Source: Azospirillum griseum | Lineage (GTDB): Bacteria; Pseudomonadota; Alphaproteobacteria; Azospirillales; Azospirillaceae | Assembly: GCF_003966125.1 (NCBI RefSeq) | Contig: NZ_RXMA01000011.1 | Span: 1 to 64,000, forward strand | Length of the DNA stretch: 64,000 bases | Direction of reading: 5' to 3' | In this document: one piece after another, positions 7,868 through 16,306 of the stretch | How positions within the stretch are numbered: the first letter of the stretch is position 1 | How the letters are laid out: every line of letters begins with the position of its first letter | Program-made: the position numbers and the translations under genes | Notes under the pieces: generated by a model | What the model was told of the DNA's origin: nothing | The model's input: the letters and a program-made list of their open reading frames with translations, nothing else | Databases searched by the model: none

Positions 7868-8750
7868 CCTCGCGCCCTCCCTTGCGCGCGTGCCGATGCT
7901 CCTCCTCCCCGGCGGTGTCGGAGTCGGCGTCGAAGATCAGACGGTCGGTTCCGGCCAGGGCGAGGAAGCGCTTGCCCTTGGCCCGCCCGACCAGCGTCAG
8001 GTCCACCTGCCGCGCCAGCTCCACCCCCCAGGCGGTGAAGCCCGAACGGGAAATCAGGATCGGAATGCCCATCTGCACCGTCTTGATGACCATTTCAGAG
8101 GTCAAACGGCCCGTTGTGTAAAAGATTTTGTCCGCCGCCGACACAGCGTTCAGGTGCATCCAGCCGGCCACCTTGTCCACCGCGTTGTGCCGCCCGACAT
8201 CCTCCATATAGACCAGCGGCTGGTCTTCCCGGCACAGCACGCAGCCATGGATCGCCCCGGCCTCCAGATACAGGCTGGGCGTCCGGTTGATCGCCTTGGA
8301 CAGCGCGTAAATCCACGAGGTGCGCAGCCGCGCGCCGGTCGGCAGCCGGGCGGTGCCGAAGCTTTCCATCACGTCGCCGAAGGCGGTTCCCTGGGCGCAG
8401 CCGGAGGTCAGCGTCTTTTTCTTCAGCTTGGCCTCGTAATCGGTCGCGCGTTCGGTGCGGACGACGACGGTGTCGGTCTCCTCGTCCACGTCGATGGCGG
8501 TGATGCGGTCGTCGCGCCGCAGCATGTTCTGGTTCAGCAGATAGCCGACGGCCAGACACTCCGGGTAATCGCCGATCGTCATCATGGTGACGATTTCCTG
8601 GCCGTTCAGATAGAGCGTCAGCGGGCGTTCGACGGTGACGGCGATCTCGACCGGGTGGCCATCCTGGTCCAACCCGGCGACGCGTTCGGTCAGCTTGGGG
8701 TTCGCCGGATCCGGCTGTATGGTGAGGGATGCGGTGGGTGCGGTGGTCAT
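7860..8750 (-). CDS. fdhD: formate dehydrogenase accessory sulfurtransferase FdhD
   Basis: This 296-residue protein belongs to FdhD, which delivers sulfur to the bis-MGD cofactor and is required for formate dehydrogenase activity. Conserved blocks include ERPLTLYLNG, MMTIGDYPECLAVGYL, EDVGRHNAVDKVAG, TTGRLTSEMVIK and ISRSGFTAWGVELA. The cysteines are unusual: the loop that in many FdhD proteins carries a CxxC pair here has a single Cys118 (LTSGCAQG), while a CxxC occurs at HGCVLC (Cys170, Cys173). The ATG at 8750 matches the family N-terminus; the in-frame extension further upstream is not coding. It leads the minus-strand cofactor genes and is divergent from the transporter genes. Confidence 0.93.
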   Translation of the reverse strand: MTTAPTASLTIQPDPANPKLTERVAGLDQDGHPVEIAVTVERPLTLYLNGQEIVTMMTIGDYPECLAVGYLLNQNMLRRDDRITAIDVDEETDTVVVRTERATDYEAKLKKKTLTSGCAQGTAFGDVMESFGTARLPTGARLRTSWIYALSKAINRTPSLYLEAGAIHGCVLCREDQPLVYMEDVGRHNAVDKVAGWMHLNAVSAADKIFYTTGRLTSEMVIKTVQMGIPILISRSGFTAWGVELARQVDLTLVGRAKGKRFLALAGTDRLIFDADSDTAGEEEHRHARKGGREDE

Positions 8751-8834
8751 GGGCGCGAGTGTGGGCGACCGCCGCCGCCTGGGCAAGCCCAACCGTTGCC
8801 GCACCCAACCATTCCCACCATCCGTTCGGATCGC

Positions 8835-9530
8835 ATGCAGGATTTCACCCAGGCGCTGGCCACCGCCGTCGAGATGATCGTCACGCTGGACACGGGCCTG
8901 TTGCGGATCGTCGGCCTGTCGTTGCGCGTCAGCCTGACCGCCCTTCTGGCCGCCACGCTGATCGGCTTGCCGCTGGGGGCGGCCATCGCCGCCCTGCGTT
9001 TTCCGGGGCGGCGCGGGCTGGCGGTGACGCTCAACACGCTGATGGGGTTGCCGCCGGTGGTGGTGGGGCTGGTGGTGTTCCTGCTGCTGTCGCGCTCCGG
9101 CCCCTTCGGGGTTCTGGGGCTGCTGTTCACGCCCACGGCGATGATCGTGGCGCAAACCGTGCTGATCGTGCCCATCGTCGCCTCGCTCGCCCGGCAGACG
9201 GTGGAGGATCTGCTGGTCGAGTACGACGATCTGCTGCGCGTCACCGGGGCCGGGCCGCTCGCCACCCTGACCACCCTGCTGTCCGAAGCGCGGTGGAGCC
9301 TGTTGACCACGGTGCTGGCCGGGTTCGGGCGCGCGTCGGCGGAGGTCGGGGCGGTGATGATCGTCGGCGGCAACATCGAACACGCCACCCGCGTGATGAC
9401 CACCGCCATCGCCCTGGAAACCAGCAAGGGCGATCTGCCCACCGCGCTGGGGCTGGGAATCGTCCTGATGACCCTGTCGCTGCTGGTCAATTTTGTCGCA
9501 TCCCTGCTGCGGGAGACCGCGCGGCGCTGA
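8835..9530 (+). CDS. tupB: tungstate/molybdate ABC transporter permease (TupB type)
   Basis: This 231-residue inner-membrane permease resembles TupB. It has about five hydrophobic helices and the permease loop EYDDLLRVTGAGPLATLTTLL (the EAA-like contact site for the ATPase). Segments such as LPPVVVGLVVFLLLSRSGPFG and MIVGGNIEHATRVMTTAI are typical of the tungstate group. The ATG at 8835 leaves 84 bp to the divergent fdhD. The substrate-binding protein follows. No ATP-binding subunit gene is found beside it or elsewhere in this window. Confidence 0.9.
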   Translation: MQDFTQALATAVEMIVTLDTGLLRIVGLSLRVSLTALLAATLIGLPLGAAIAALRFPGRRGLAVTLNTLMGLPPVVVGLVVFLLLSRSGPFGVLGLLFTPTAMIVAQTVLIVPIVASLARQTVEDLLVEYDDLLRVTGAGPLATLTTLLSEARWSLLTTVLAGFGRASAEVGAVMIVGGNIEHATRVMTTAIALETSKGDLPTALGLGIVLMTLSLLVNFVASLLRETARR

Positions 9531-9609
9531 TCACGCCCGGATGGGGCTGGTCGCGGGCCGCCGCACGCGCTACGTCTTGGAGAGCACAACGCCAAGGGAG
9601 GAGTGCGCC

Positions 9610-10470
9610 ATGCAGCGCCGTTCCGTCATCGGTCGGGTCGTTTTGGGTCTCGCCGCCGCCGTCACCCTGTGCACGCTGGGCGGCGCGCCGGGCGCGCGGG
9701 CGGAGGACCGTTTCATCACCGTGGCCTCGACCACCTCGACCGAGGATTCCGGGCTGTTCAAGGCGCTGCTGCCCGCCTTCACCGCCAAGACGGGAATCGC
9801 GGTGCGCGTGGTCGCCAAGGGAACCGGGCAGGCCATCGATCTGGCCAAGCGCGGCGACGCCGACGTGCTGTTCGTCCACCACAAGCCATCGGAGGAGAAA
9901 TTCGTCGCCGAGGGCTTCGCCGCCGAACGCAAGCCAGTGATGTACAATGATTTCGTCATCGTCGGCCCGGCCAAGGACCCCGCCGGGGTGAAGGGATCCA
10001 AGGACGTGGCCGACGCCCTGGGCCGGATCGCCGCCGCCAAGGCCCCCTTCGTGTCGCGCGGCGACGACAGCGGGACCCACAAGGCCGAACTCGCCCTGTG
10101 GAAAGCCGCCAACCTGGACCCGGCCAAGGCGGAATCCGGCCAAGGCTGGTACAAGGCCATCGGCCAGGGCATGGGACCGACCCTGAACACCGCCGCCGCG
10201 CTGGAGGGCTACGCGCTGGCCGACCGTGGCACCTGGCTGAACTTCAAGAATCGCGGCGGCCTGTCGATCCTGGTCGAAGGCGACAAGCGGCTGTTCAACC
10301 AATACGGCGTGATGCTGGTCAGCCCGGCCAAATTCCCCCACGTGAAGGCCAAGGACGGCCAGAGCTTCGTCGATTGGCTGGTGTCGGCGGAAGGGCAACA
10401 GGCCATCGCCGCCTACCAGATCGACGGCCAATCCCTGTTCTTCCCCAACGCCAACGAACCGGGGGTGTGA
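9610..10470 (+). CDS. tupA: tungstate/molybdate ABC transporter substrate-binding protein (TupA type)
   Basis: This 286-residue periplasmic binding protein has a signal peptide ending near ARA-ED (about residue 32). The oxyanion-binding STTSTEDSG motif follows directly, as in TupA. MYNDFVIVGPAKDPAG and SRGDDSGTHKAEL are further family signatures. The ATG is preceded by a strong ribosome site (AAGGGAGGAG), and the gene lies 79 bp after the permease. It would capture tungstate or molybdate for the adjacent formate dehydrogenase and cofactor genes. Confidence 0.92.
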   Translation: MQRRSVIGRVVLGLAAAVTLCTLGGAPGARAEDRFITVASTTSTEDSGLFKALLPAFTAKTGIAVRVVAKGTGQAIDLAKRGDADVLFVHHKPSEEKFVAEGFAAERKPVMYNDFVIVGPAKDPAGVKGSKDVADALGRIAAAKAPFVSRGDDSGTHKAELALWKAANLDPAKAESGQGWYKAIGQGMGPTLNTAAALEGYALADRGTWLNFKNRGGLSILVEGDKRLFNQYGVMLVSPAKFPHVKAKDGQSFVDWLVSAEGQQAIAAYQIDGQSLFFPNANEPGV

Positions 10471-10571
10471 GCGCCGGTTGAAACACTTCCGCTCCGCATC
10501 CGCTCCCCACTTCCTGTTTCCATCACAACCCTGATAGGTTGATCACGGAGTGGGATTGGGGTGCGGGTGCG

Positions 10572-12872
10572 ATGAGTGGGGTTGCCAACACCAGCGTTGA
10601 GGAAATTGCCGACTGCATGCGCGCCCGCAAACGGGCCAACCAGGCGTGCAGTCTGCTGATCGGGGCGGGCTGCTCCGTGTCCGCCGGGATTCCGCTGGCC
10701 AACGGCTTCGTCAGCCGCATCCAAAAAGAACATGGTGCCGCCTATCGCCGGGCCAAAACCAAACACTACCCGGACGTGATGGCGGAGCTGGGCGACGGCT
10801 ACCGCCGCGATCTGGTGGCCGAGGCCATCGACAAGGCCCACATCAATTGGGCGCACATCGCCATCGCCCAATTGATGAAGCATGGCTATGTCAGCCGGGT
10901 GCTGACCACCAATTTCGACCCGCTGGTGGTGCGCGCCTGCGCGATGGTCGGGGAATTCCCGGCGGTCTATGACTTCGCCGCCTCCCAGAATTTCCACCCC
11001 GAATATCTGCCGGAAAAGGCGGTGTTCTACCTGCACGGCCAGCGCGACGGCTTCATCCTGCTGCACACGGAGGAAGACGTTCGCCGCCACAGCGCCAACC
11101 TCGCCCCCCTGTTCCGCGAGGCCGGGCAAGGGCGCATGTGGCTGGTCGCCGGGTACAGCGGGGAAAACGACCCGGTCTTCACCCATTTGGAAGCGGTCGA
11201 GCATTTCCGCTACAACCTGACCTGGGCGCGGTATGAGGACGAGGATCCGCCACCCCACCTGACCCAAAAGCTGCTGAAGCCCGGCAAGGGGACCCTGTAC
11301 CTGCGCGGCTACGACGCCGACCGCCTGTTCGTCGAACTGGCGCAACGGCTCGATTGCTTCCCTCCCGATTTCATCAGCGCCCCGTTCCAGCATCTGCGCA
11401 ACACGCTCGACCGGGTCGGCCCCTTTCAATTGCCGCACAAGGCTGGGCCGCTCGACATCGTGCAGGAGGCCCGCAAACGCATCGACCACGCCGAAACCGT
11501 GGTGCGCAGCGCCGCCGACGCCACGCGGGACCGTGTCCTTCAGGCCATCCTCCGGGCCGATTATGCCGACGCGGTGCGCGATGTGACGGACGGAGCCATC
11601 GCCGAGGACGCTGAACTGCGGGGCTTGATGGCAACCGCGCATTTCATGCTGGGTGTCAATGCACAGCAGAGGGGAGAAAGCGCGACCGGCAAAGAATTTG
11701 AACGCGCGATCAGCACCGCCATCGAACAGTATCAGCGCTGCCTTGCTCTCAAACCCGACAAACACGAGGCGTGGAACAACTGGGGCAACGCCCTCGCCGA
11801 TCAGGCCAAGACCACAGGCGGAGACGACGCGCGCACCCTCTTCGACGTGGCCGGACAGAAATACGCCGAGGCCATCGCCATCAAACCCGACGACCACGAG
11901 GCGTGGTACAACTGGGGCATCGCCCTCTTCCATCAGGCCAAGGCCACAGGCGGAGACGACGCGCGCACCCTCTTCGACATGGCCGGGCAGAAATACGCCA
12001 AGGCCATCGCCATCAAGCCAGACTTCCACGAGGCGTGGTACAACTGGGGCAACGCACTCTTCCATCAGGCCAGGGCCACAGGCGGGGACGACGCGCGCAC
12101 CCTCTTCGACGTGGCCGGGCAGAAATACGCCAAGGCCATCGCCATCAAACCAGACAAACACGAGGCGTGGTACAACTGGGGCAACGCCCTCGCCGATCAG
12201 GCCAAGGCCACAGGCGGGGACGACGCGCGCACCCTCTTCGACGTGGCCGGGCAGAAATTCGCCGAGGCCATCGCCATCAAACCAGACTTCCACGAGGCGT
12301 GGTACAACTGGGGCGTCGCCCTCTCCGATCAGGCCAAGGCCACAGGCGGGGACGACGCGCGCACCCTCTTCGACGTGGCCGGGCAGAAATACGCCGAGGC
12401 CATCGCCATCAAACCAGACAAACACGAGGCGTGGAACAACTGGGGCAACGCCCTCTTCCATCAGGCCAAGGCCACAGGCGGGGACGACGCGCGCACCCTC
12501 TTCGGCTTGGCCGCGCAGAAATACGCCGAGGCCATCGCCATCAAACCCAACTGCCACGAGGCGTGGAACAACTGGGGGTTTGCCTTTCTCTATTTGGCAA
12601 ACATCACAAGCGGGACCGAGGCCGCGCAGAATCTTGCGGAAACCGATGCACGATACCGCCGCGCCCTGTCCTTGACGCCTAACGCCCCAAACACCCTCTA
12701 CAACCTCGCCTGCCTGCACAGCCTCCGTCGCAACGAATCCGCCTGCCGGATGTGGTTGACCCGTTGCCTGGCCATCCCCCACCCCAACGCCAAACGCCTC
12801 CTGTCCTCCGACAGCGATTTTGACTCCCTGCGCGACACACCCTGGTTCCAGGGGTTGCTTGCCGCGCTGTAG
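10572..12872 (+). CDS. SIR2-like NADase-fold domain fused to extended TPR repeats
   Basis: This 766-residue protein opens with a SIR2-like domain (about residues 20-270): the nucleotide loop LLIGAGCSVSAG, the catalytic-type TTNFD (Asn114, Asp116), YLHG (His155) and AGYSGEND. Such domains act as NAD-degrading effectors in anti-phage systems including ThsA of Thoeris and DSR proteins. The rest is tetratricopeptide-like: one degenerate repeat, six nearly identical 44-residue repeats (HEAWxNWGxAL...ARTLFDVAGQKYAEAIAIKPD), then decayed repeats. There is no signal peptide, ATPase or membrane segment. A TTG 11 codons upstream (10539) is an alternative start. It sits between tupA and the polyferredoxin, where it has no obvious metabolic role. 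A defence function is inferred; the domain calls are from motifs. Confidence 0.82.
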   Translation: MSGVANTSVEEIADCMRARKRANQACSLLIGAGCSVSAGIPLANGFVSRIQKEHGAAYRRAKTKHYPDVMAELGDGYRRDLVAEAIDKAHINWAHIAIAQLMKHGYVSRVLTTNFDPLVVRACAMVGEFPAVYDFAASQNFHPEYLPEKAVFYLHGQRDGFILLHTEEDVRRHSANLAPLFREAGQGRMWLVAGYSGENDPVFTHLEAVEHFRYNLTWARYEDEDPPPHLTQKLLKPGKGTLYLRGYDADRLFVELAQRLDCFPPDFISAPFQHLRNTLDRVGPFQLPHKAGPLDIVQEARKRIDHAETVVRSAADATRDRVLQAILRADYADAVRDVTDGAIAEDAELRGLMATAHFMLGVNAQQRGESATGKEFERAISTAIEQYQRCLALKPDKHEAWNNWGNALADQAKTTGGDDARTLFDVAGQKYAEAIAIKPDDHEAWYNWGIALFHQAKATGGDDARTLFDMAGQKYAKAIAIKPDFHEAWYNWGNALFHQARATGGDDARTLFDVAGQKYAKAIAIKPDKHEAWYNWGNALADQAKATGGDDARTLFDVAGQKFAEAIAIKPDFHEAWYNWGVALSDQAKATGGDDARTLFDVAGQKYAEAIAIKPDKHEAWNNWGNALFHQAKATGGDDARTLFGLAAQKYAEAIAIKPNCHEAWNNWGFAFLYLANITSGTEAAQNLAETDARYRRALSLTPNAPNTLYNLACLHSLRRNESACRMWLTRCLAIPHPNAKRLLSSDSDFDSLRDTPWFQGLLAAL
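11760..12600 (+). repeat. six 132-bp tandem coding repeats in the SIR2-TPR gene, plus a partial seventh
   Basis: The conserved CACGAGGCGTGG word recurs at 11763, 11895, 12027, 12159, 12291, 12423 and 12555, exactly 132 bp (44 codons) apart. Units are nearly identical in DNA, including synonymous positions. They differ in small mosaic blocks such as ALADQ, ALFHQ or ALSDQ and DK, DD or DF before HEAW. The seventh copy diverges after about 45 bp. Silent-site identity implies recent duplication or ongoing gene conversion, and copy number may vary between strains. Confidence 0.95.
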
Positions 12873-12969
12873 CCCCCACACCTCCACTTTCCCATTCCCA
12901 AGCCCCCGCCGCCGCCCATATCACTGATGGGGGAAACCGGGGCGGACACCCGGCAGGGGAGGAACCAGA

Positions 12970-15078
12970 ATGATGGACGGCGGGCGGGGCATGCTGGTGT
13001 GCGATTGCGCGGGTGGCGTTCCCCTGGATGGGGCAGCGCTGGGGGCGGCCTGTGGCGCGGGCGGGGCGGTGACGGTGCATCACCAACTGTGCCGGTCGCA
13101 GCTCGACCGTTTCGAGGCCGCGTTGGGACACGCGGGCGGCGCGCCGCTGCTGGTGGCCTGCACGCAGGAGGCCCCGCTGTTCCGCGAGATCGCGGCGGAT
13201 GTGGCACCCGACACCGCGCTGGGCTTCGTCAACATCCGGGAAAAGGCGGGCTGGTCGGACGAGGGGGCGCAGGCGCTGCCGAAGATCGCCGCGCTGCTGG
13301 CCGAAGCCGCCCTGCCAATTCCGCCCACCGGGGCGTTGACGCTCAGCTCCGGCGGGGTGTGTCTGGTCTATGGCTCCGACGACCGGGCGCTGGAGGCCGG
13401 GCGGCGGCTGGCCAAGCATCTGGACGTCACCGTGCTGCTGACGACGGCGCGCGAGGTGGCTCCGCCGCCGGTGCTGGACGTCGCCCTGTTCCGGGGCCGC
13501 ATCCGCAAGGCGGCGGGCTGGATCGGCGCGTTCGACATTGTGGTGGACGATTACGCCCCCGCCCTGCCCTCCGCGCGCGGGGCGCTGGCCTTCGAACCGC
13601 CGCGCCAGGGGGCGACGGCGCGCTGCGACCTGATCCTCGACCTCACCGGCGGGCCGCCGCTGTTCCCCGCCCATGGCCGCCGCGACGGCTACCGCCGCGC
13701 CGACCCCGGCAACCCGGCGCAGGTGGCCGACGCCCTGCTCGACCTGATCGATCTGGTGGGGGAGTTCGAAAAACCGCTGTTCGTCGATTACAAACCGGAC
13801 CTGTGCGCCCATTCCCGCAGCCGCAAAACCGGCTGTTCGCGCTGTCTGGAGGTCTGCCCGACCGGGGCGATCACCCCCAACGGCGACGCGGTGGCGCTCG
13901 ACCCGCATGTCTGCGCCGGTTGCGGATCCTGCGCGTCGGTCTGCCCGACCGGGGCCGCCACCTACGCCCTGCCGCCCGCCGCCACGCTCTATGACCGGCT
14001 GCGCACGCTGCTGACGACCTTTGACAAGGCGGGGGGTGCCAAGGCGGCGGCCAACAAAACCGGGAAAAGCGCGCCCGCCCTGTTGATCCACGATCCCCGC
14101 CATGGCGAGGAGATGATCGGCCTGATCGCCCGCCATGGCCGGGGGCTGCCCGCCCGCGTCATCCCCTTTGCCGTGAACGAGGTGACGCAAACCGGATTCG
14201 ACCTGTTCGCGCTGGCGCTGGCCTATGGCTGCACCCAGGTGCGCGTGCTGACCGGGCCGGAGAATGCCGGGGAAACCGCCGGGCTGGCCGCGCAGATCGG
14301 GCTGGCGGAGGCCGCCTTCAGCGGTCTGGGCTATGGCTCCGGCCGGGTGGCGGTGATCGAGTCGCGCGATCCCGACGCGGTGGAGGCGGCGCTGTGGGAT
14401 CTGCCCGCCGTGGCCCCGCACCGCGCCGCCAGCTTCCTGGCGATGGGTGCCAAGCGCGCCGTCACCATGCTGGCCCTGCGCCACCTGCACAGCGTCGCCC
14501 CAGCGACGACAGGGGCGGCAACGGTGGAGGTGCTGCCGCTGCCGCCGGGCGCACCCTTTGGCCGGGTGGCGGTCGATGTGGCGGGCTGCACGCTGTGCCT
14601 GTCCTGCGTCGGGGCCTGCCCGACCGGGGCGCTGCTCGACAACGCCGACAAGCCGACGCTGTCCTTCGCGCAGGACGCCTGCGTGCAGTGCGGGCTGTGC
14701 AAGGCGACCTGCCCGGAAAAGGTCATCACCCTGGTCCCGGAGCTGGATTTCCGCGACCGCGCGCGCGGTGCGGTGGTGGTGAAGGAAGAGGAACCCTTCT
14801 GCTGCGTGTCCTGCGGCAAGCCCTTTGCCACCCAATCCTCCATCGAGAAGATCGTGACGGTGCTGGCCGGCAAACACTGGATGTTCGCGACTCCGGAAGC
14901 CGCCAACCGCATCCGCATGTGCGAGGATTGCCGGGTGCAGGACCAGTTCACCCAGGGCGGCGCGCCCTTCGCGCTGGGTGAACCCCGGGTGACGCGCACC
15001 ACCGACGACGATCTGCGCGAACGGGCGGAGGCCGAACGCAACGCCGCTGCGGACCCCGGCAAGCCCCATCACCATTGA
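12970..15078 (+). CDS. large polyferredoxin-like 4Fe-4S protein of the formate dehydrogenase region
   Basis: This 702-residue cytoplasmic protein has a Cys-containing N-terminal domain (VCDCAGG, HHQLCRSQ, ACTQEAPLF) and at least four ferredoxin motifs: CSRCLEVCP, CAGCGSCASVCP, CTLCLSCVGACP and CVQCGLCKATCP. A C-terminal pair of Cys couples (CCVSCGK ... CEDC) could bind zinc or another cluster. Proteins of this layout occur beside TorD, DUF3305/3306 and formate dehydrogenase genes. They are annotated only as 4Fe-4S proteins, so the electron partners are unknown. The ATG has a good ribosome site (GGGGAGGAACCAGA). The tail is His-rich (PHHH). Confidence 0.9.
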   Translation: MMDGGRGMLVCDCAGGVPLDGAALGAACGAGGAVTVHHQLCRSQLDRFEAALGHAGGAPLLVACTQEAPLFREIAADVAPDTALGFVNIREKAGWSDEGAQALPKIAALLAEAALPIPPTGALTLSSGGVCLVYGSDDRALEAGRRLAKHLDVTVLLTTAREVAPPPVLDVALFRGRIRKAAGWIGAFDIVVDDYAPALPSARGALAFEPPRQGATARCDLILDLTGGPPLFPAHGRRDGYRRADPGNPAQVADALLDLIDLVGEFEKPLFVDYKPDLCAHSRSRKTGCSRCLEVCPTGAITPNGDAVALDPHVCAGCGSCASVCPTGAATYALPPAATLYDRLRTLLTTFDKAGGAKAAANKTGKSAPALLIHDPRHGEEMIGLIARHGRGLPARVIPFAVNEVTQTGFDLFALALAYGCTQVRVLTGPENAGETAGLAAQIGLAEAAFSGLGYGSGRVAVIESRDPDAVEAALWDLPAVAPHRAASFLAMGAKRAVTMLALRHLHSVAPATTGAATVEVLPLPPGAPFGRVAVDVAGCTLCLSCVGACPTGALLDNADKPTLSFAQDACVQCGLCKATCPEKVITLVPELDFRDRARGAVVVKEEEPFCCVSCGKPFATQSSIEKIVTVLAGKHWMFATPEAANRIRMCEDCRVQDQFTQGGAPFALGEPRVTRTTDDDLRERAEAERNAAADPGKPHHH

Positions 15079-15155
15079 CCACCACCACCCTTGACCCCAC
15101 CACCCTTGACCATGGTCAAGGCGTGCGCCCCCTACCCTATGGGACAAGGGCGCAC
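15075..15155 (+). promoter_or_regulatory. TTGACC half-site array, 16-bp palindrome and hairpin upstream of moaA
   Basis: Three direct copies of TTGACC start at 15075, 15091 and 15106 (16- and 15-bp spacing). The last forms a perfect 16-bp palindrome CTTGACCATGGTCAAG at 15105-15120. It is followed by an inverted repeat GTGCGCCC ... GGGCGCAC (15123-15130 / 15148-15155). The arrangement looks like an operator plus a leader hairpin controlling moaA. I could not match it to the ModE box or to the molybdenum cofactor riboswitch consensus. Confidence 0.4.
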
Positions 15156-15223
15156 CATATCTGTATGATGTGTGCCACCAACGAAAGGCGCTCCGCCGGA
15201 GCGTCCCCCTGCGGAGCCTGCCG

Positions 15224-16240
15224 ATGACGCGCGAGACCCCCGCCCCCCTGATCGACCCCTTCGGTCGGGCCGTGAAGTATCTGCGCGTGTCCGTGACCGA
15301 CCGCTGCGATCTGCGCTGCGTCTACTGCATGGCCGAAGACATGAGTTTTCTGCCCAAGGCGGAGGTGCTGACGCTGGAGGAGCTGGACCGGCTGTGCAGC
15401 GCCTTCGTCCGGCTGGGAACCCGCAAGCTGCGACTGACCGGCGGCGAACCGCTGGTGCGGCGCGACGTGATGCAGTTGATCCGGCGGCTGGGCCGCCACG
15501 TCAAGGCGGACGACCTGGACGAGCTGACCCTGACCACCAACGGAACCATGCTGTTCAAGCACGCCGCCGGGCTGTTCGACGCCGGGGTGCGGCGGATCAA
15601 CGTGTCGTTGGACACGCTCGACCCCCACAAATTCCAGGCGATCACCCGCTGGGGCAAGCTCGACAAGATCCTGGGCGGCATCCAGGCGGCCAAGGAGGCC
15701 GGGCTGGCGGTGAAGATCAATTGCGTGGCGCTGAAGGGCGTCAACGACGACGAGATTCACCGGATGGTCGCCTGGTGCGGCCATGAGGGCTTCGATCTGA
15801 CCTTCATCGAGGTGATGCCGATGGGCGACATCGGCGAGGGCGCGCGCTACGACCAATATTGGCCGCTGACCCATCTGCGGGCCGAGCTGGAAACCCGCTG
15901 GACGCTGGAGGACAGCGACCACCGCACCGGCGGCCCCGCCCGTTACGTCCGCGTGCGCGAAACCGGCCAGCGCGTCGGCTTCATCACCCCGCTGACGCAC
16001 AATTTCTGCGAAAGCTGCAACCGTGTCCGCCTGACCTGCACCGGGACCCTCTACATGTGTCTGGGGCAGGAGGACGCCGCCGACCTGCGCGCGCCGCTGC
16101 GGATGAGCGACGACGACGGGCACCTGATCGACGCCGTGCGCGCCGCCATCGCCCGCAAGCCCAAGGGCCACGACTTCATCATCAACCGCCAGACCAACGG
16201 CCCGGCGGTGTCCCGGCACATGAGCGTGACGGGGGGATAA
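15224..16240 (+). CDS. moaA: GTP 3',8-cyclase (molybdenum cofactor biosynthesis protein A)
   Basis: This 338-residue radical SAM enzyme performs the first step of molybdopterin synthesis, turning GTP into the cyclic intermediate used by MoaC. The N-terminal radical SAM motif CDLRCVYC, the [12 protein letters not shown] segment and the C-terminal cluster [18 protein letters not shown] are all intact. The ATG at 15224 ([15 protein letters not shown]) matches the family start. An upstream GTG (15170) would add a basic, unconserved stretch within the leader hairpins. The location beside mobA, fdhD and the oxyanion transporter makes the island nearly self-contained for cofactor supply. Confidence 0.96.
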   Translation: MTRETPAPLIDPFGRAVKYLRVSVTDRCDLRCVYCMAEDMSFLPKAEVLTLEELDRLCSAFVRLGTRKLRLTGGEPLVRRDVMQLIRRLGRHVKADDLDELTLTTNGTMLFKHAAGLFDAGVRRINVSLDTLDPHKFQAITRWGKLDKILGGIQAAKEAGLAVKINCVALKGVNDDEIHRMVAWCGHEGFDLTFIEVMPMGDIGEGARYDQYWPLTHLRAELETRWTLEDSDHRTGGPARYVRVRETGQRVGFITPLTHNFCESCNRVRLTCTGTLYMCLGQEDAADLRAPLRMSDDDGHLIDAVRAAIARKPKGHDFIINRQTNGPAVSRHMSVTGG

Positions 16241-16306
16241 GGCCACACAGCCCGGCGCGCCGCGCGCCAACCAAAAAAACACGAAAAAGCACGGGAAACG
16301 CCCACC

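Noticed and set aside
11760..12600. Possible CRISPR array in the 132-bp repeats
   Set aside because: Repeat units are contiguous and coding, with no short repeat-spacer alternation and no cas genes.
12679..15147. An 822-codon minus-strand frame opposite the polyferredoxin
   Set aside because: Low-complexity Gly/Arg/Gln translation opposite a clear ferredoxin-type protein.
15079..15223. Molybdenum cofactor riboswitch before moaA
   Set aside because: Hairpins exist, but the conserved GCCUCC/GGUGC-type segments of the known motif were not recognised.
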